Part shown: positions 22,655-33,630 of the stretch, in pieces
How positions within the stretch are numbered: the first letter of the stretch is position 1
Layout of the letters: the number at the start of each line of letters is the position of its first letter
Source: Strobilurus pachycystidiatus
Taxonomy: Eukaryota; Basidiomycota; Agaricomycetes; Agaricales; Physalacriaceae
DNA length: 64,000 bases
Assembly: GCA_019915135.1 (NCBI GenBank)
Contig: JAHLMK010000012.1
Location: forward strand, 620,001-684,000
Direction: 5' to 3'
Notes under the pieces: model-generated
Told to the model about the DNA's origin: nothing
Databases searched by the model: none
What the model saw: the letters and a program-made list of their open reading frames with translations, nothing else
Translations under genes and position numbers: made by a program

Positions 22655-23212
22655 CTATGCGATGGTTCCTAATCGTGCTCCGTAATTGAACTTGACCACC
22701 TGAAGTTCGGTGCACACCGCCTCATCCTTCGCTTCCTGCATGTCTGCCCCGAGGTTTAGAACACGAGTGTACATCTTCTCCACGGGAACATCGCATTTCC
22801 ATACACCGTCATCCTGCAACGTAACCAAGATCTGAAGCATCCAAGTAGCGCACGTCCAACCGTCCGGAGGACCATACGGTCCCGGTAGTCTCCACTGACT
22901 GTCACGCTCAGGGAAGTTGGTCAAGACGTGAAGAAGAAAGTCATGTAGAGCGTAGCGTTCAGTGGCGAACAAGTCGACTATCCCGGTGAAATTATCCAAG
23001 GATGTGACGTCGCATTTAGTGAAGTATCGTTCGTAGACACCATATTCATTCCTTTTCAGCTCCAGCATTCGGATGGGCTGATTGGACCAGGGAGAGTCGC
23101 TCGATGTGACGATCAATGCCCAATGAAGATACGCTGGGCAATTATATGCGCCGTTGCTCTTGATGAAGAAGAGCGCGATACCGACGCGAATTCCCGAAGC
23201 GGAGCTGGACAT
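22655..23212 (-). CDS. Hypothetical protein, single exon
   Basis: An uninterrupted frame of 185 aa starting at ATG 23212. The frame stays open to 23272, but the ATG before SSSASGIRVGIALFF is the best start. It is a compact globular-looking protein with alternating hydrophobic strands (YLHWALIVTSS, RMLELKRN) and a Trp/Cys-rich centre (GPPDGWTCATWMLQIL) followed by VEKMYTRVLNLG. No signal peptide or membrane segment is visible. I recall similar unnamed proteins in mushroom genomes but cannot assign a function. One intron-free exon is unusual in this window. Confidence 0.65.
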   Translation of the reverse strand: MSSSASGIRVGIALFFIKSNGAYNCPAYLHWALIVTSSDSPWSNQPIRMLELKRNEYGVYERYFTKCDVTSLDNFTGIVDLFATERYALHDFLLHVLTNFPERDSQWRLPGPYGPPDGWTCATWMLQILVTLQDDGVWKCDVPVEKMYTRVLNLGADMQEAKDEAVCTELQVVKFNYGARLGTIA

Positions 23213-23272
23213 AATCTTGAACTGTATAGCTGAGATGGGTTTATGAGAGATCGCATTCCTCAGGAGATCCAA

Positions 23273-25778
23273 AATCAGAGCTCACTGCGAGGGGGCTGAA
23301 GGTACAAGGTCAACTCGAGGCCTTGATCCTGATCCCCCTTATCAGCCTGCGATAGGACTGACGGAGAGAATCAGCTAATCATACTCGTTGATATGCTTGC
23401 TTTGTTCCCTGACAGTTTTAACGGAGCGCGATCCCAACAATGGCAGTGCATTGGGGCGGTGGGTGTAGACTGGTCACTGATCAACGCCGGCGCCCTCGAC
23501 GAATTCGACGCGGTGCAGAGCTTTTGCTATCTGCTTGACTCGATTTGTTCAGTTCAGGTTTGGCTGTCTTGAGGTTCTCGAAGCCCTAAGAAGATGGTCT
23601 GGTTCCAGAATTTGTGAGGAAGAAGGCAAAAGAACTATCGCCGTAAGAGACAGAGGTGCGGCCTATCCGGTCCGGTCAGAAACACCTGCCGAAACTATGC
23701 ATCTGCCTCCATCTCGTTCACCTCCCTGCCCAGTGATCACCATATAAAGTCTTGTGCAGAGCTCTTATACCTCAAAATTTGGGCGACTAATAGGTACTTT
23801 TGTTGCTTCGTCGTCTCTTCATTCTCGACCGTGCTCATGAAAGATGTAGATATAGGCATAATTTTGATAATCTGATTCGTTCTCCTGTCAGAACTCTCTG
23901 CCCACAAGCAACAATGGTGCATCTCCTTGCACATCCCCTAGATCTAAAAGAGGTAGAAGGATACTTGAAACTCGACACAAACAGGCGCCACGAAAGAGCA
24001 TGCCGCCTTGATGGCCAACTGAGCCTCGGCGGGTCTGGGCCACTGGCAGTCTTCGGCAGATCTGGTAGGCCTCGGCAGCTTTGGGTCATTCCATGGGAGT
24101 GTAAACACTCTGAGTTTTCCTCTTCTCTGTCGACCGTCGATACTTCGAACGAATGTTTTCACCGTCCCGAAGCATGGTGGCAAGATTGAATTGATTCATG
24201 TTATCTGCCTGATTCAGATCTCCTCGGAAATCCTGACATAACCATCTGGAAGGCCAGGGAAACAAGGAACGAACGAACCGTCTCAGATCTCTTTTGGGCG
24301 AACAATGGCTTGATGGGGACCCACTCTCCAAAGTCTCGGGTGTGTTCATTCCCCGAATCTCAACATCTTGTTATTTGTGCAGCATCGGGTGCGCAGAATG
24401 GCTGGCTACTTCTGGGCGAAATGATCTGACTCTCGTGTGAATGCGAGTACCCACCCTCATCAACTAGCACCTGCCGAGGTGGGGCTCTGAATTGACTCGA
24501 AGGAGAGTCGCAGTGCATGTGGGAGAAGCCAACGTCGAGGTTGACAGGATCGCAGGGAAGTTGTGATTGGTGGTGGATGATATCACCTTGAGATAGACTA
24601 TTAATCTTGGGCGCGGCGTGCGGTCTCTTTCCCATCATTGTAAACGAAACAGTGTCGAATTGAGGCAAAAGGCGTGGCATGAGTATGTAAGTATAGTAGA
24701 TACATTTCCGAGGTCTTTGGCTCGACTGAGATACACTGTACTGCTTTCGGGGATATGTACCCAGATCTCGACTCAGTAACTGCAATAATTACTGTCAATA
24801 ATGACCTCTAAAAACTTATGTTGTCATTCAGTAACAACGCAAAGTTGCGAACCTACCTTTCCTGCCGGAACACGGTTAAGTTACCTTTTCCGTCCCGGAT
24901 CACACACGCACACATATATTCCCACCGTACCTTTCTCTCTCTGCATTCCCAACCTCGTTTTGTAACAACGTCCTCCTCCAGCCCTCTCCTTCCAGCCCTC
25001 GCTTCATTATCATGCTGGCCGACTACACCTACCATGCCTTCGTCCACTGCGGTCGCCATGGACCCATAGCATGACGCAGCGACGCGCTGCCACTGCATGA
25101 AGTGTCCTTTTCGGAACCTTTTTCCCAGACAAACGACCAGATATGGTTTTTCGGTGTTCGCGGCTTCCATGTCCACTCCCAGAACGGTACCTCGCGTTGA
25201 TGTGGCCCACGTCGAGCTGCCGCCTCCACCTTCTCCCCTCGGCTTAGATCCTCTACCCGCCAAATTTTTATCGCAGTCACCAGGGTGCGCCCTCTACTCA
25301 ACTTTCCAATTCTCATCGTGTTCTGACGTGTTATCCTTGCAGAGGTTGATGAGATGGTGTAGAGATGTTGAGTTGTTCATCACAATATTTGCGGGCAGTG
25401 CTCTTCCATTCCTGGAATCGACGATCTTTGCGTCAACACCGCGGTTTCTTCAGTGCACGCATGGTCACTACAACCGTCAGGGTCACTTCCTTGTCCTGTA
25501 GAAATCACAGACCTCTTCAGCACCGCCTATAAAGTCTGATTCCTTCTCCTGATCTCGTCATTCCCTGCTTGTTTCCTACCACCACCATTCAAGCAGCCAA
25601 AAGGTCTGCACAGTACCAATCGGCCCTCGCTACCTCTCGTGCAGGACTCAGGAAAACCCCCTTCGCAGTGTTTCAATCACCCACCAACCCTCGAGCATCG
25701 AATTGAAGCAACTTCAGCCGCGACGCCACTCGAAGCCTCCCCTGAAGCCTCGCCCAGCGACTTCCCTGTCCTTCCAAA
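23273..25778. other. Long gene-poor stretch
   Basis: About 2.5 kb without a supportable gene. Candidate frames around 23535-23747, 24360-24785 (-) and 24818-25501 are short, conflict with each other and show no family features. The last 200 bp are C-rich, probably the leader of the next gene. Confidence 0.45.
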
Positions 25779-26475
25779 ATGTCCATCCCCTCCCAAACCC
25801 AAACCACCACCAGTCACGAGGCGCAGCGGTCTCCCGCTGATGCCGAGGCCTTCGCGCCTACAACGGGACGGACACCGACTCCGGTGACAATGTCACCATG
25901 TATGTTCTGGCATTGGCCAGTCTGAACTTGGCTTATGCCGTCCCAGCTTCCGCGAAAGCGGGAGGCGAGGGCGGCAGGGCGCCTTTGGCTGCCCCGCTCC
26001 CACGTTAGTATCGAGATCTTCTTCTCGTGCTTCACGTAGCCAACATCCCCTCCCTTGTGTTGCAGAAGTAGCTTTCTGTCCCACGAAGGGACCGGTCTTC
26101 CATCCAAGGCCCCAAGGCACAAACCCTCCGCGTCCGAATAGTGACGCCTATGGTCTGGACGTCCATGGTCGTCCACACCTTAGCTCTCAGCCCACCGCGG
26201 CTTATCATCCCATGGACACAAGTCCAATCCCCATCCCGTCGTTTGCTCGGCCCCATCCTGACACCTACCCCGTCGATCGTCGCTTCGCCGCCCCACACCC
26301 CAACGCAGGTCAAAAGACCAGCGGAAAGGCGGACACGTACCTGCCAGCGATTGCGGCCGCGCATGCACCTTCAACGAGACCCCCTCAGGATCTCGGTGAG
26401 ATTTACTGACCACCCCACGGACCTTTTCGGTCCTGATATAGCTCTCCAGTTTACGGATATTCGAGGCCCTATTGA
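25779..26475 (+). CDS. Proline/histidine-rich hypothetical protein
   Basis: Exons 25779-25899, 25947-26003 and 26066-26395 share one frame through two GT-AG introns (GTATGT and GTTAGT donors). The end is ambiguous. Reading on gives a stop at 26409 (173 aa, ending QDLGEIY). Splicing a further 54-bp intron (26396-26449, GTGAGA donor, CTCCAG acceptor) adds exon 26450-26475 and ends YGYSRPY (177 aa). The protein is rich in Pro, His, Thr and Arg with PHPDTYPVDRRF-type segments and looks disordered. The three coordinated introns argue that it is real, but no family is recognised. Confidence 0.5.
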
Positions 26476-27102
26476 GGTTGCGAGTGTATCATATACTTGG
26501 AGTATGTCTTTGTTGTCATTCCACTTGCCCAATGTTGTGCTGACAACGACGCGTAGAATATTCTCGGCAATGGACTCGGACTCGGACTCATGAATTCATT
26601 GTCACTTTTGTATAAAATGCCCGGTAGCTTTTCCCTCCACAAAGATTGGAGGGTTTGACGCACCCGTGGCTAGTAGATAGTTCCGATAATTGCAAAAGAT
26701 GCAGTAGCTCCACCGCCAGTTGTACAATGTAGCATAGTCATATTTCACAATCATCATACGCATAGAAGCAACACTGTCGCGCTCTGAACCCAAATTTGAA
26801 GCAGACCCTAAAGTCTAGCAGGGTGCAGTAACCCGGTGGCACCTAATGGAATATGACCAGATGATTCACTTACTCTGGAGCTCTTTCCCAAATATTTCTG
26901 GGCAATCCAAACTGACTCGCGATCCACAGTGGAACGTGCAGGACGACGCGTTATAACCGCGATTGACCTGGGTTGCTCTTCCGGATTTGGCCAAGGTCTT
27001 TTTGCTTTTTGTCGGCCATCTTTACTTCGCGCACCATTCCAGCGGCGGATCCAAGTCAACATTAGCTTGGACAAGACCTCTCCTTAAGTTCCTCTTTCAA
27101 AT
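26476..27102. other. Intergenic upstream of F-box A
   Basis: No coding structure is supported. It contains the presumptive promoter of the F-box gene, whose first coding exon begins at 27103. Confidence 0.45.
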
Positions 27103-28928
27103 ATGGCTGGTACGTTTATTTTCCCAGAGTCGTCTTCCTGTGTCTCAAGCATTCACTTTCAGGTATAGGCCCCATGGCTGGTTGGATACCGTGCCCAGCC
27201 GCGTCGGGCTGCACCTGCCCTAATCACGCCATCCCTTCTGTGACCATCGAGGACACACCGTCTCTGGGCAACAACATTGCCTACCACCACCTTACGAAAA
27301 CTAACAGCGTACCCACTTCCGCCGAGGAGGACGCGATCCATGCTCTTATAATCGCATTGGAGTCTCGTCTCATTGCCGCAGGTGACAACACTAGACGACT
27401 GAAGGAGCTGCGGTCGGTTCTCAAGGAGCAGACGGAACGCATTGACAATGTTCTGAAAGACCTGCTAATCGAGTCTCAACGGCTGTCGGGCGCAATCAAA
27501 GACCACAAGCGTCTGATCTCCCCCGTCCGTCGTCTCCCAGCCGAAATTCTATACCAAATCTTCTCCTATGCCATCGAGTACCCCGTCAGGCGCCAGTCAA
27601 AGGATGTTGAGCCGGACGTCAATCTCTGGTGGGACTTCTTTCCGGTCGAGAATATCCTGTGGACAATTGAATTGGTGTGCAAGGAATGGCGCCGTGTCGT
27701 CCTCGACTGCCCCAAGCTTTGGTCCTTCGTCACCATCGTTATCAACGACCAAAATTTCCACCTCGACGATCCCCGCTACCTTCTCCGCTTAGGCGCTCAG
27801 ATGGGTCGCGTCGGACAGGCGGATGTATCTGTTTGTATCTGTTGCAATGGTACATACACTCCAAATTGTCTCCCTGTGGAGATCGCTCTCCTTCTCCTAC
27901 CATTTGCTAGCCGCGTCCGCGAGCTCAGTCTTTATGTTCCCTTCCATTATATCCCTAGGCTTTTGCCCCTGCGCAACCGTCTCACGAGACTAGAGAGGCT
28001 CTTTGTTCTCAACTTACACGGTCCCAGTCTTCTGACGGACTTTGATATCAGTGTTTTTGACCAATGCATGAGACTGCGATCAGTCACGACCATCGACATC
28101 TACAGTCCTGCACAGATTCACCTCCCTTGGAACAGCGTCGCCAAATTCGAGTCCGAACACTCCCATCTCCCAGATCATTCCTTTTGGCCTGGTCCGGGTC
28201 CTCTCCAATTACTAGAACTTCTGGGAAAAGCAGAGGCACTATCTGACTGTCGCGTTAAGATGGAAGGTGAATATGCAACTGAGCTTGCGGAAGTAGATGA
28301 GGGCACAAACATTCACTGTAGAAAGCTCTCTTCATTGAATGTCGAGATTTGGCCGCACAGTGACGAAGACGAGCCCCTCCCGATATCACTGGACCACATC
28401 ACGACACCTGTGTTGTCAAGGATGTTTGTCAAAAACCATACCATCGGAGACCACCGGGAAGAGAAGTCTGCCTTCCGATCGCTCATGCTCTTGGTTGAAC
28501 GCTCCAGCTCCCCTTTGACCGTGCTTCACTTCGAGAACGCATCGCTCGACCCGGACGATGTCATCCGCATACTCCACCTCCTCCCCTTGCTCGCCGATCT
28601 ACGCCTCATCAACTGCGATGGCCTGACAAACGAGGTCATTCAGGCTTTAACCATTGGCCCAGAGACCGCCTCCGGATCCATCGTGGCGCCAAACTTGAAG
28701 ACGCTGCACCTGACGGGGTTGTTGGAGTTTGAGGGAGATGTCTTGGTCGAGATGGTCGAGTCGCGGTGGCAGGTGGCGCCGATGAAGACGGTCGAACTGT
28801 GCTGGTTCGTCGATGACGATGACAATGCCGGGAGCAGGGTGAAGGAGGAGTTGGGAAGGGAGGTCATCGCAAAGCATCTGGCGTCGTATTGTGAGCAGGG
28901 CTTGACGCTTGTTGCGACCATTGAGTAG
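27103..28928 (+). CDS. F-box protein with leucine-rich-like C-terminus (copy A)
   Basis: Probable substrate-receptor subunit of an SCF ubiquitin ligase. The first coding exon is only 7 nt (27103-27109, ATGGCTG); after a 53-bp intron exon 2 runs 27163-28928, giving 590 aa. The short exon is supported because two paralogs in this window have the same structure. The N-terminus carries a conserved Cys/His cluster, WIPCPAASGCTCPNH. A coiled coil (about residues 65-110, LKELRSVLKEQTERIDNVL) precedes the F-box at ~115-165 (ISPVRRLPAEILYQIFSYAI to CKEWRRVVLDCPKLWSFVTI). The remainder has leucine-rich-like repeats. It is convergent with vWA-1, part of a mirrored arrangement with copies further right. 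Confidence 0.86.
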
Positions 28929-29329
28929 ACGGAAACGTTCCACGAGAATTGTACATGGCAGCGTTTCGCCACAAAACATAATGGCTCAGCCTGGCCCGCT
29001 CTCTCGTCATCCTTCACAGTGGTCGTGGAAGCATCCCATATCTTCCTATGTCCGCATCTGCTTTTGACTTTCGACTGATCTCTTAGTGAGGACGTCACGG
29101 TGTCTCAAGGAGTAGGTTTGGTGGTCTTCGCCTTTTGCTGCTCTACTCATACGGAATAGTGGGTTCGACAATTGTTTTCGATATTGAAATTCGACTCAGA
29201 GAGAGACAATCATAATCAATGATACAATGGCACGCTAGTGCGACAATCGACGATTCAAGTTTGTAGGGGGAGACTGCGTAAAGATATCAAGTTGAAACAT
29301 GACGAGGAAGGTATAGTATAATGAACTAG
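28929..29329. other. Intergenic between convergent genes
   Basis: The 3' regions of F-box A (+) and vWA-1 (-); no further gene is seen. Confidence 0.5.
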
Positions 29330-30551
29330 TCAGTAGCAGTACTTGGCCTTCTCGGAATTTCGATGATCCGATATCTGCGTGAGTGTCTCGTCTTCCACCG
29401 CACGATCAATACCGCCCTTGAGGATTTTCAGTAGGAGTGCAGCGTTGAACGTTCCACCAGTGCCAGAGTAGGTGACGGTATCGATGATGTCCTAGCGAGG
29501 AATAAGTCAGGCATGCATCAAGCCGACAAGCGATTCGGACGCACTCTTGTCGCACGATGGGCAGGATTCTTGCTGGTTGTTTGTTCGTCATGGAGGGCGT
29601 CCAGGAAAGCCGTCGCCTCCTTCGCATTGCCTATCTGGATGAATCGGATGCCGACCTATACGAGGCTCAGTCACAGACATCTCTCATTCGCGAAGAGGGA
29701 TTGACCTGTCGAAGTGGGTAGCGCCCTTCGTCGAGGTTTTTTGCTGTGCGGGCAATGGTCTCTTTCAGATGTCGCGTATCCGCTAGGATCACCCCCTGAA
29801 TTGACTGCTGAAAGAGAAGAGCGGTGATCGACTCACTGGCACCACCGCCTGTAATGACAAGTATGCTGAGGAACTTCAACGTGGTGTGTCTCCTCACAAG
29901 TTTGCGCATGTAGTCGGAGAGGATCTCGTCGAGCTTGCCACCAATAGGTGCGGATCCACTTGGATATACATTGCTGATAAGCTTCCGCACTTGCTCCGCA
30001 TCCTGGTGGTTTGAGGTCAGTATGGTCCGGTCTCAAGAAGGCGTTACTCACAGTAAGATATTTGCCTTCCTCAGGATCCGCAGGAGTGTGGTTCAGGAAA
30101 TGAATGTCGATGCCATCGCTATCATAGGAGCCGGCGTATTCTGCCAAGGCTGCGAGTGCTTCTTTTGCCTGACGATGCGCAAACGGTGAGCTCGAGGCGC
30201 GAAACAAGTGGCAACTATCTCACTTCTTCCCACCGACTGCAGCCGCCCTTTTCAACCGGAGCAGTCATCGAGCCAGAGTCGTCTAGGATGACCACAGTGT
30301 CGTATCCTTTAAGTGCCTGAAAGGCATGCCCCTTCATTGAGCAATCGTCGGAATATGGGATGCAGACTGAAAAGACCTCGAGTCAATTTATTGCGTGATT
30401 GTCGAGGCGATGACCATTACCTCGCCCGTGGATTGAATGTACGGGATCGTTTCCTGAGTAGGCCGGTGGCGCATCGCAAGCTGTCGGAAAGGTCAGTGTG
30501 CAACACAGAACCACATATGTCAAGCTGTCGCTGACAGTGATTGTTACCCAT
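29330..30551 (-). CDS. von Willebrand factor A-domain protein (vWA-1)
   Basis: Eight exons close to 279 aa: 30551-30548, 30480-30421, 30366-30224, 30168-30052, 30002-29837, 29782-29706, 29655-29545, 29491-29330. The first coding exon is four nucleotides (ATGG). A short Pro-Pro-Ala-Tyr leader precedes one vWA fold starting LKGYDTVVILDDSGSM. MIDAS motif 1 (DxSxS) is intact, but the motif-2 Thr is Ala (SAPIG) and the motif-3 Asp is Gly (VITGGGA), so metal binding may be impaired. The C-terminus ends KYCY as in vWA-2. There is no signal peptide, so it is probably cytosolic. Its paralog is at 36653-37909 in the opposite orientation. A TATATAAG lies about 120 bp upstream of the start. Confidence 0.85.
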
Positions 30552-30666
30552 GTTGACTATGTTGTTGGAGGGCGTAGTTCAGTAAAAATGAAGTGGTTCG
30601 GGTGATTGATCTGCTGCGGTAAAGTGATTGTGTTCTGGGGGAGTGATGTGGCTCGTTGCAAAATGG

Positions 30667-30676
30667 CTTATATAGC
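30667..30676 (-). promoter_or_regulatory. TATA box of vWA-1
   Basis: The minus strand reads CTATATAAGC about 115-125 bp upstream of the start codon. vWA-2 has a similar TATATAAA about 90 bp upstream. Confidence 0.5.
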
Positions 30677-31628
30677 AGAAATGCCTTTTGTTTCCGAATA
30701 AGGCCATCCGAGGAGTGCTGTTGTTCAGCACGTAGATCCATCAGCGGAGTACAGAGAAGAATTCTAACACAGCCTCGGCCCGGGCTATGATTCATTTCGC
30801 TGATCGTGGGTGACTGGTGGGCCTCAATGGCCAGGCTGTAAAAGTCATAAAGGTTCGCTGTGAGGCAACCACACTGGGAGGATTACACTTCGGAGTGTCG
30901 CTTTACAAGATTTCCTAGATCCAGGATTGTCTGGAGGACAGCGGCGAGTACATATCGCCTCCAACGGCGTGCGCCACAATAACTGGCGGTCTTTGTCATC
31001 GGTACAGGGTTCGTGGGATGAAATCATTTGATGTGCCGAGTATATATGACTGGATACTGGAGTCCAAAATGGGCAAGTATCTGTACGACACGTTAGTCAA
31101 CTTGGGCCATGGCAAATACATCGATGGAAAAACGCACCTCTGGCATCTCCATGGTTGATAGCCAGCCTTTGTAGACACTATGTACGCCGACAGTTGAGTC
31201 ACAGTGACTACAACGTTTGCTCCCACTGTGCAGCCGCAGAATTTCGTTGCGCGTGCAGATTTTTTTTCCTCTTTCGTACCGAGTCATATTGTGAGTTCCA
31301 AACGACCGGACGTATCCAAGTCAATAGCAGGTACGAGGAGAATTTTAGCCGCTTGTCGCAGATATTGAAAAAACCTTATGGGATGCCAGTCGCGCCAGAC
31401 GGCAGGTTGGAGGTCCGAACATGGTGGGAAGAGGGAACACAATCTCGATCGTGTTTACTACGTTCGACCGACCCTTCACCAGTGGTCTCACGACTTTAGA
31501 GCAGTAGTAACATTTTCATCGGGTAAGAACACAGAAGAGAGCGATCCTGAAGGTGCGGCAAATAGTGATGATACAGTAGATTTACAAGGGATAGGAAATA
31601 CTGATGGTACAATAGATAGAAGTCCTCC
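30677..31628. other. Intergenic, no gene seen
   Basis: Upstream of vWA-1 and downstream of the 31.6-33.2 kb membrane-protein gene. The frame 31378-31956 (+) overlaps that gene antisense and is not credible. Confidence 0.45.
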
Positions 31629-33245
31629 TTACAACCACTTGGCCTCTGGTGAGAGATACATATCCATCAAAACCGACACAGAGTTCGACCGCCTCGACCC
31701 CACCCAAGTTCCATCATTGAACCCGCTCGCTCTGGAACTGATCCCGCTAATGCCATCTTTCGCTAGTGCACGACTCATAGCCCGACTAGCGCGGCTCATA
31801 CCCGCCTCCCTCCTCTCCCTCAACTCGCCCATACCCGTATCGACATATCCAAACACCGGCGCACTCCCCGTCCGCTCGTGTTTCCCAATCTCGCCTTGCA
31901 GAGAGCTCGAGGAAGGAAGAGAGAAGAATTCATCCGGAGAAAGGAGAGGACTATGAGGAGATTCCTTGGGGCGTGTCGGAACAGGCGGAGCATGGGCCAA
32001 CTGGCGAGGAATGGCCGACTGGGACTGAGGAGGAGCCGCCTGAGAAGCGCGCAAAGTCGCAGGTTCGGCAACGTCTGGTGCACGGTGGACGTCGGCGACA
32101 GCCACCACGTTCAAAGGTGGCGGAATTACTGGATTGGAAACCTCGGGCCCAGCATAGCTTGGATCGATCCAATAATCGGACATCGTGGAGCTCCGCGCGC
32201 TTGTGACAGAAGAGTACACCGAAGGGCTCGTCGCATCAGAGAATCGGCTCCTCAAGTCCTTCTGAGGCTCGTTGGGTAACTTGGGCGCATTCGTAGTAGT
32301 CGTCTCATCCTTCAGCTCCTTCCAAGTACCATACTTGGTCGAAAAGTCCCAGTCCACTTCCTGTGGCTCTTTGCTCCCTGTTTTGATCCAATTGACAAGT
32401 CGTTTCCAATTAGCGAGGGTATACATTGCCAGCGTGAGCAGCATAAAGGCGAGGAGGATCAAGCCAATGATGAGAAGTTTCCCCACAGGCGCGGCTTCGT
32501 GACTGGGCTCTGGAGAATGATCGGGAGTTACTGGGACCAGAGAGGCTACCGGGGAGAAAGTGGGATGGATGGTGGTGGGCGGCTGCGAATGAATGGTAGT
32601 CGGCGGCTGCGAATGAATGGTAGTCGGCGCTACGAACGCGAATGAAGTCGGCGGCATGGATAGAGACGAAGTGGTTATTTCGCTTGTCGTCGATGTGGTT
32701 GTAGGCAAGTCTTGCAGCTCTTCCAAGGTGACAGATGTTTGGTCGGTCCAAGTACTCGTAGGCGTGGTGAAGATAGACATAGGGGAGGTAGTAGCGACAA
32801 CAAATTCAGAAGCCTCCGGGCTGATAGATTCGATCGATGTCGTCACCGCAAGAGCGTTGTACATGCTTGTCTGAAAAGTGCTCATGGTGGTCGTGTCGGT
32901 GTCTGGGTCCGTGTAAGAGACAACCTGAGTTATCTGGGTATCCTGCTCCATTGTCGATCCGCGGGAAAGACTGCTGGTGATGGCGTCGTCACTGTCCGAA
33001 TTCACTTGGCTGGAGGACGATTCTGTGTCTGCGCTAGTAGACGTCGGCGAAGGAGAGGTGGACGGGGAGGTTTCCACGGCTACCGGTGAATCAGAGCTCT
33101 GAGGATCGCCGTTGTCTTTTAGGTCCTGCGTGTCATTTTGGTTCGTTTCCTGTCCGATGCGAAGTAGTCTTGACCGCCTGAGCATCCGGGAAAGGTGATG
33201 GTGTCGTTGTTGCATTTCGCGCGTTGCTAAAATATTGTCGTACAT
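31629..33245 (-). CDS. Single-pass membrane protein with Ser/Thr-rich ectodomain
   Basis: One continuous 538-aa exon starting at ATG 33245. A basic N-terminus is followed by about 240 residues dominated by Ser, Thr, Pro, Asp and Glu, likely O-glycosylated, including a short tandem TTIHSQPP repeat. One membrane helix (LLIIGLILLAFMLLTLAMYTL) lies near residues 255-275, then a basic NWKRLVNWIKTG stop-transfer and a roughly 260-residue cytoplasmic tail rich in Ser/Pro/Arg. No classical signal peptide is visible, so a missed 5' exon or a signal-anchor topology is possible. The plan resembles fungal cell-surface sensor-like proteins, but no specific family is recognised. Confidence 0.72.
   Translation of the reverse strand: MYDNILATREMQQRHHHLSRMLRRSRLLRIGQETNQNDTQDLKDNGDPQSSDSPVAVETSPSTSPSPTSTSADTESSSSQVNSDSDDAITSSLSRGSTMEQDTQITQVVSYTDPDTDTTTMSTFQTSMYNALAVTTSIESISPEASEFVVATTSPMSIFTTPTSTWTDQTSVTLEELQDLPTTTSTTSEITTSSLSMPPTSFAFVAPTTIHSQPPTTIHSQPPTTIHPTFSPVASLVPVTPDHSPEPSHEAAPVGKLLIIGLILLAFMLLTLAMYTLANWKRLVNWIKTGSKEPQEVDWDFSTKYGTWKELKDETTTTNAPKLPNEPQKDLRSRFSDATSPSVYSSVTSARSSTMSDYWIDPSYAGPEVSNPVIPPPLNVVAVADVHRAPDVAEPATLRASQAAPPQSQSAIPRQLAHAPPVPTRPKESPHSPLLSPDEFFSLPSSSSLQGEIGKHERTGSAPVFGYVDTGMGELRERREAGMSRASRAMSRALAKDGISGISSRASGFNDGTWVGSRRSNSVSVLMDMYLSPEAKWL
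32575..32635. repeat. 24-bp tandem repeat in a membrane-protein gene
   Basis: The unit ggctgcgaatgaatggtagt plus cggc is present twice in full with partial flanking copies, coding in frame for TTIHSQPP. It keeps the reading frame, so copy-number change would lengthen or shorten the ectodomain stalk. Confidence 0.7.
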
Positions 33246-33630
33246 TCTAGGAGTTGATGCGTGACTGAGCTGCTAGGCGTTTTATGTTGGCGTGTTTTAG
33301 CGTGTCTATGGTTCATGTTTTCAGGACGGGTGATGCTATATAGTCATGGCGCGTAACTCACCTATGAGAATCGCTTCAAACGGTGGAAGATTGTAGACAG
33401 GTGCACAGATAGTATAGGCGTGAATGAAGTAGACCGAGAAGGTAAGCGTAGTTGGGAGAGGTTGAAGGTAGGAAGGCAACAGGCGCGCGATCCAAAAGCG
33501 GAACTCAACGCCCCGACAAGCCCGTTGCCGCATTTGGCCAAGAACATAGAACTGTATTATGTGTTGATTTCTGCACTAAGTATTTACTGTACAACGCACA
33601 CAAAAAGCTACTATAGTAGTCCAACGTATA
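33246..33630. other. Intergenic, no gene seen
   Basis: The short gap between two minus-strand surface-protein genes; it must hold the promoter of the left gene and the 3' region of the right one. Confidence 0.5.
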
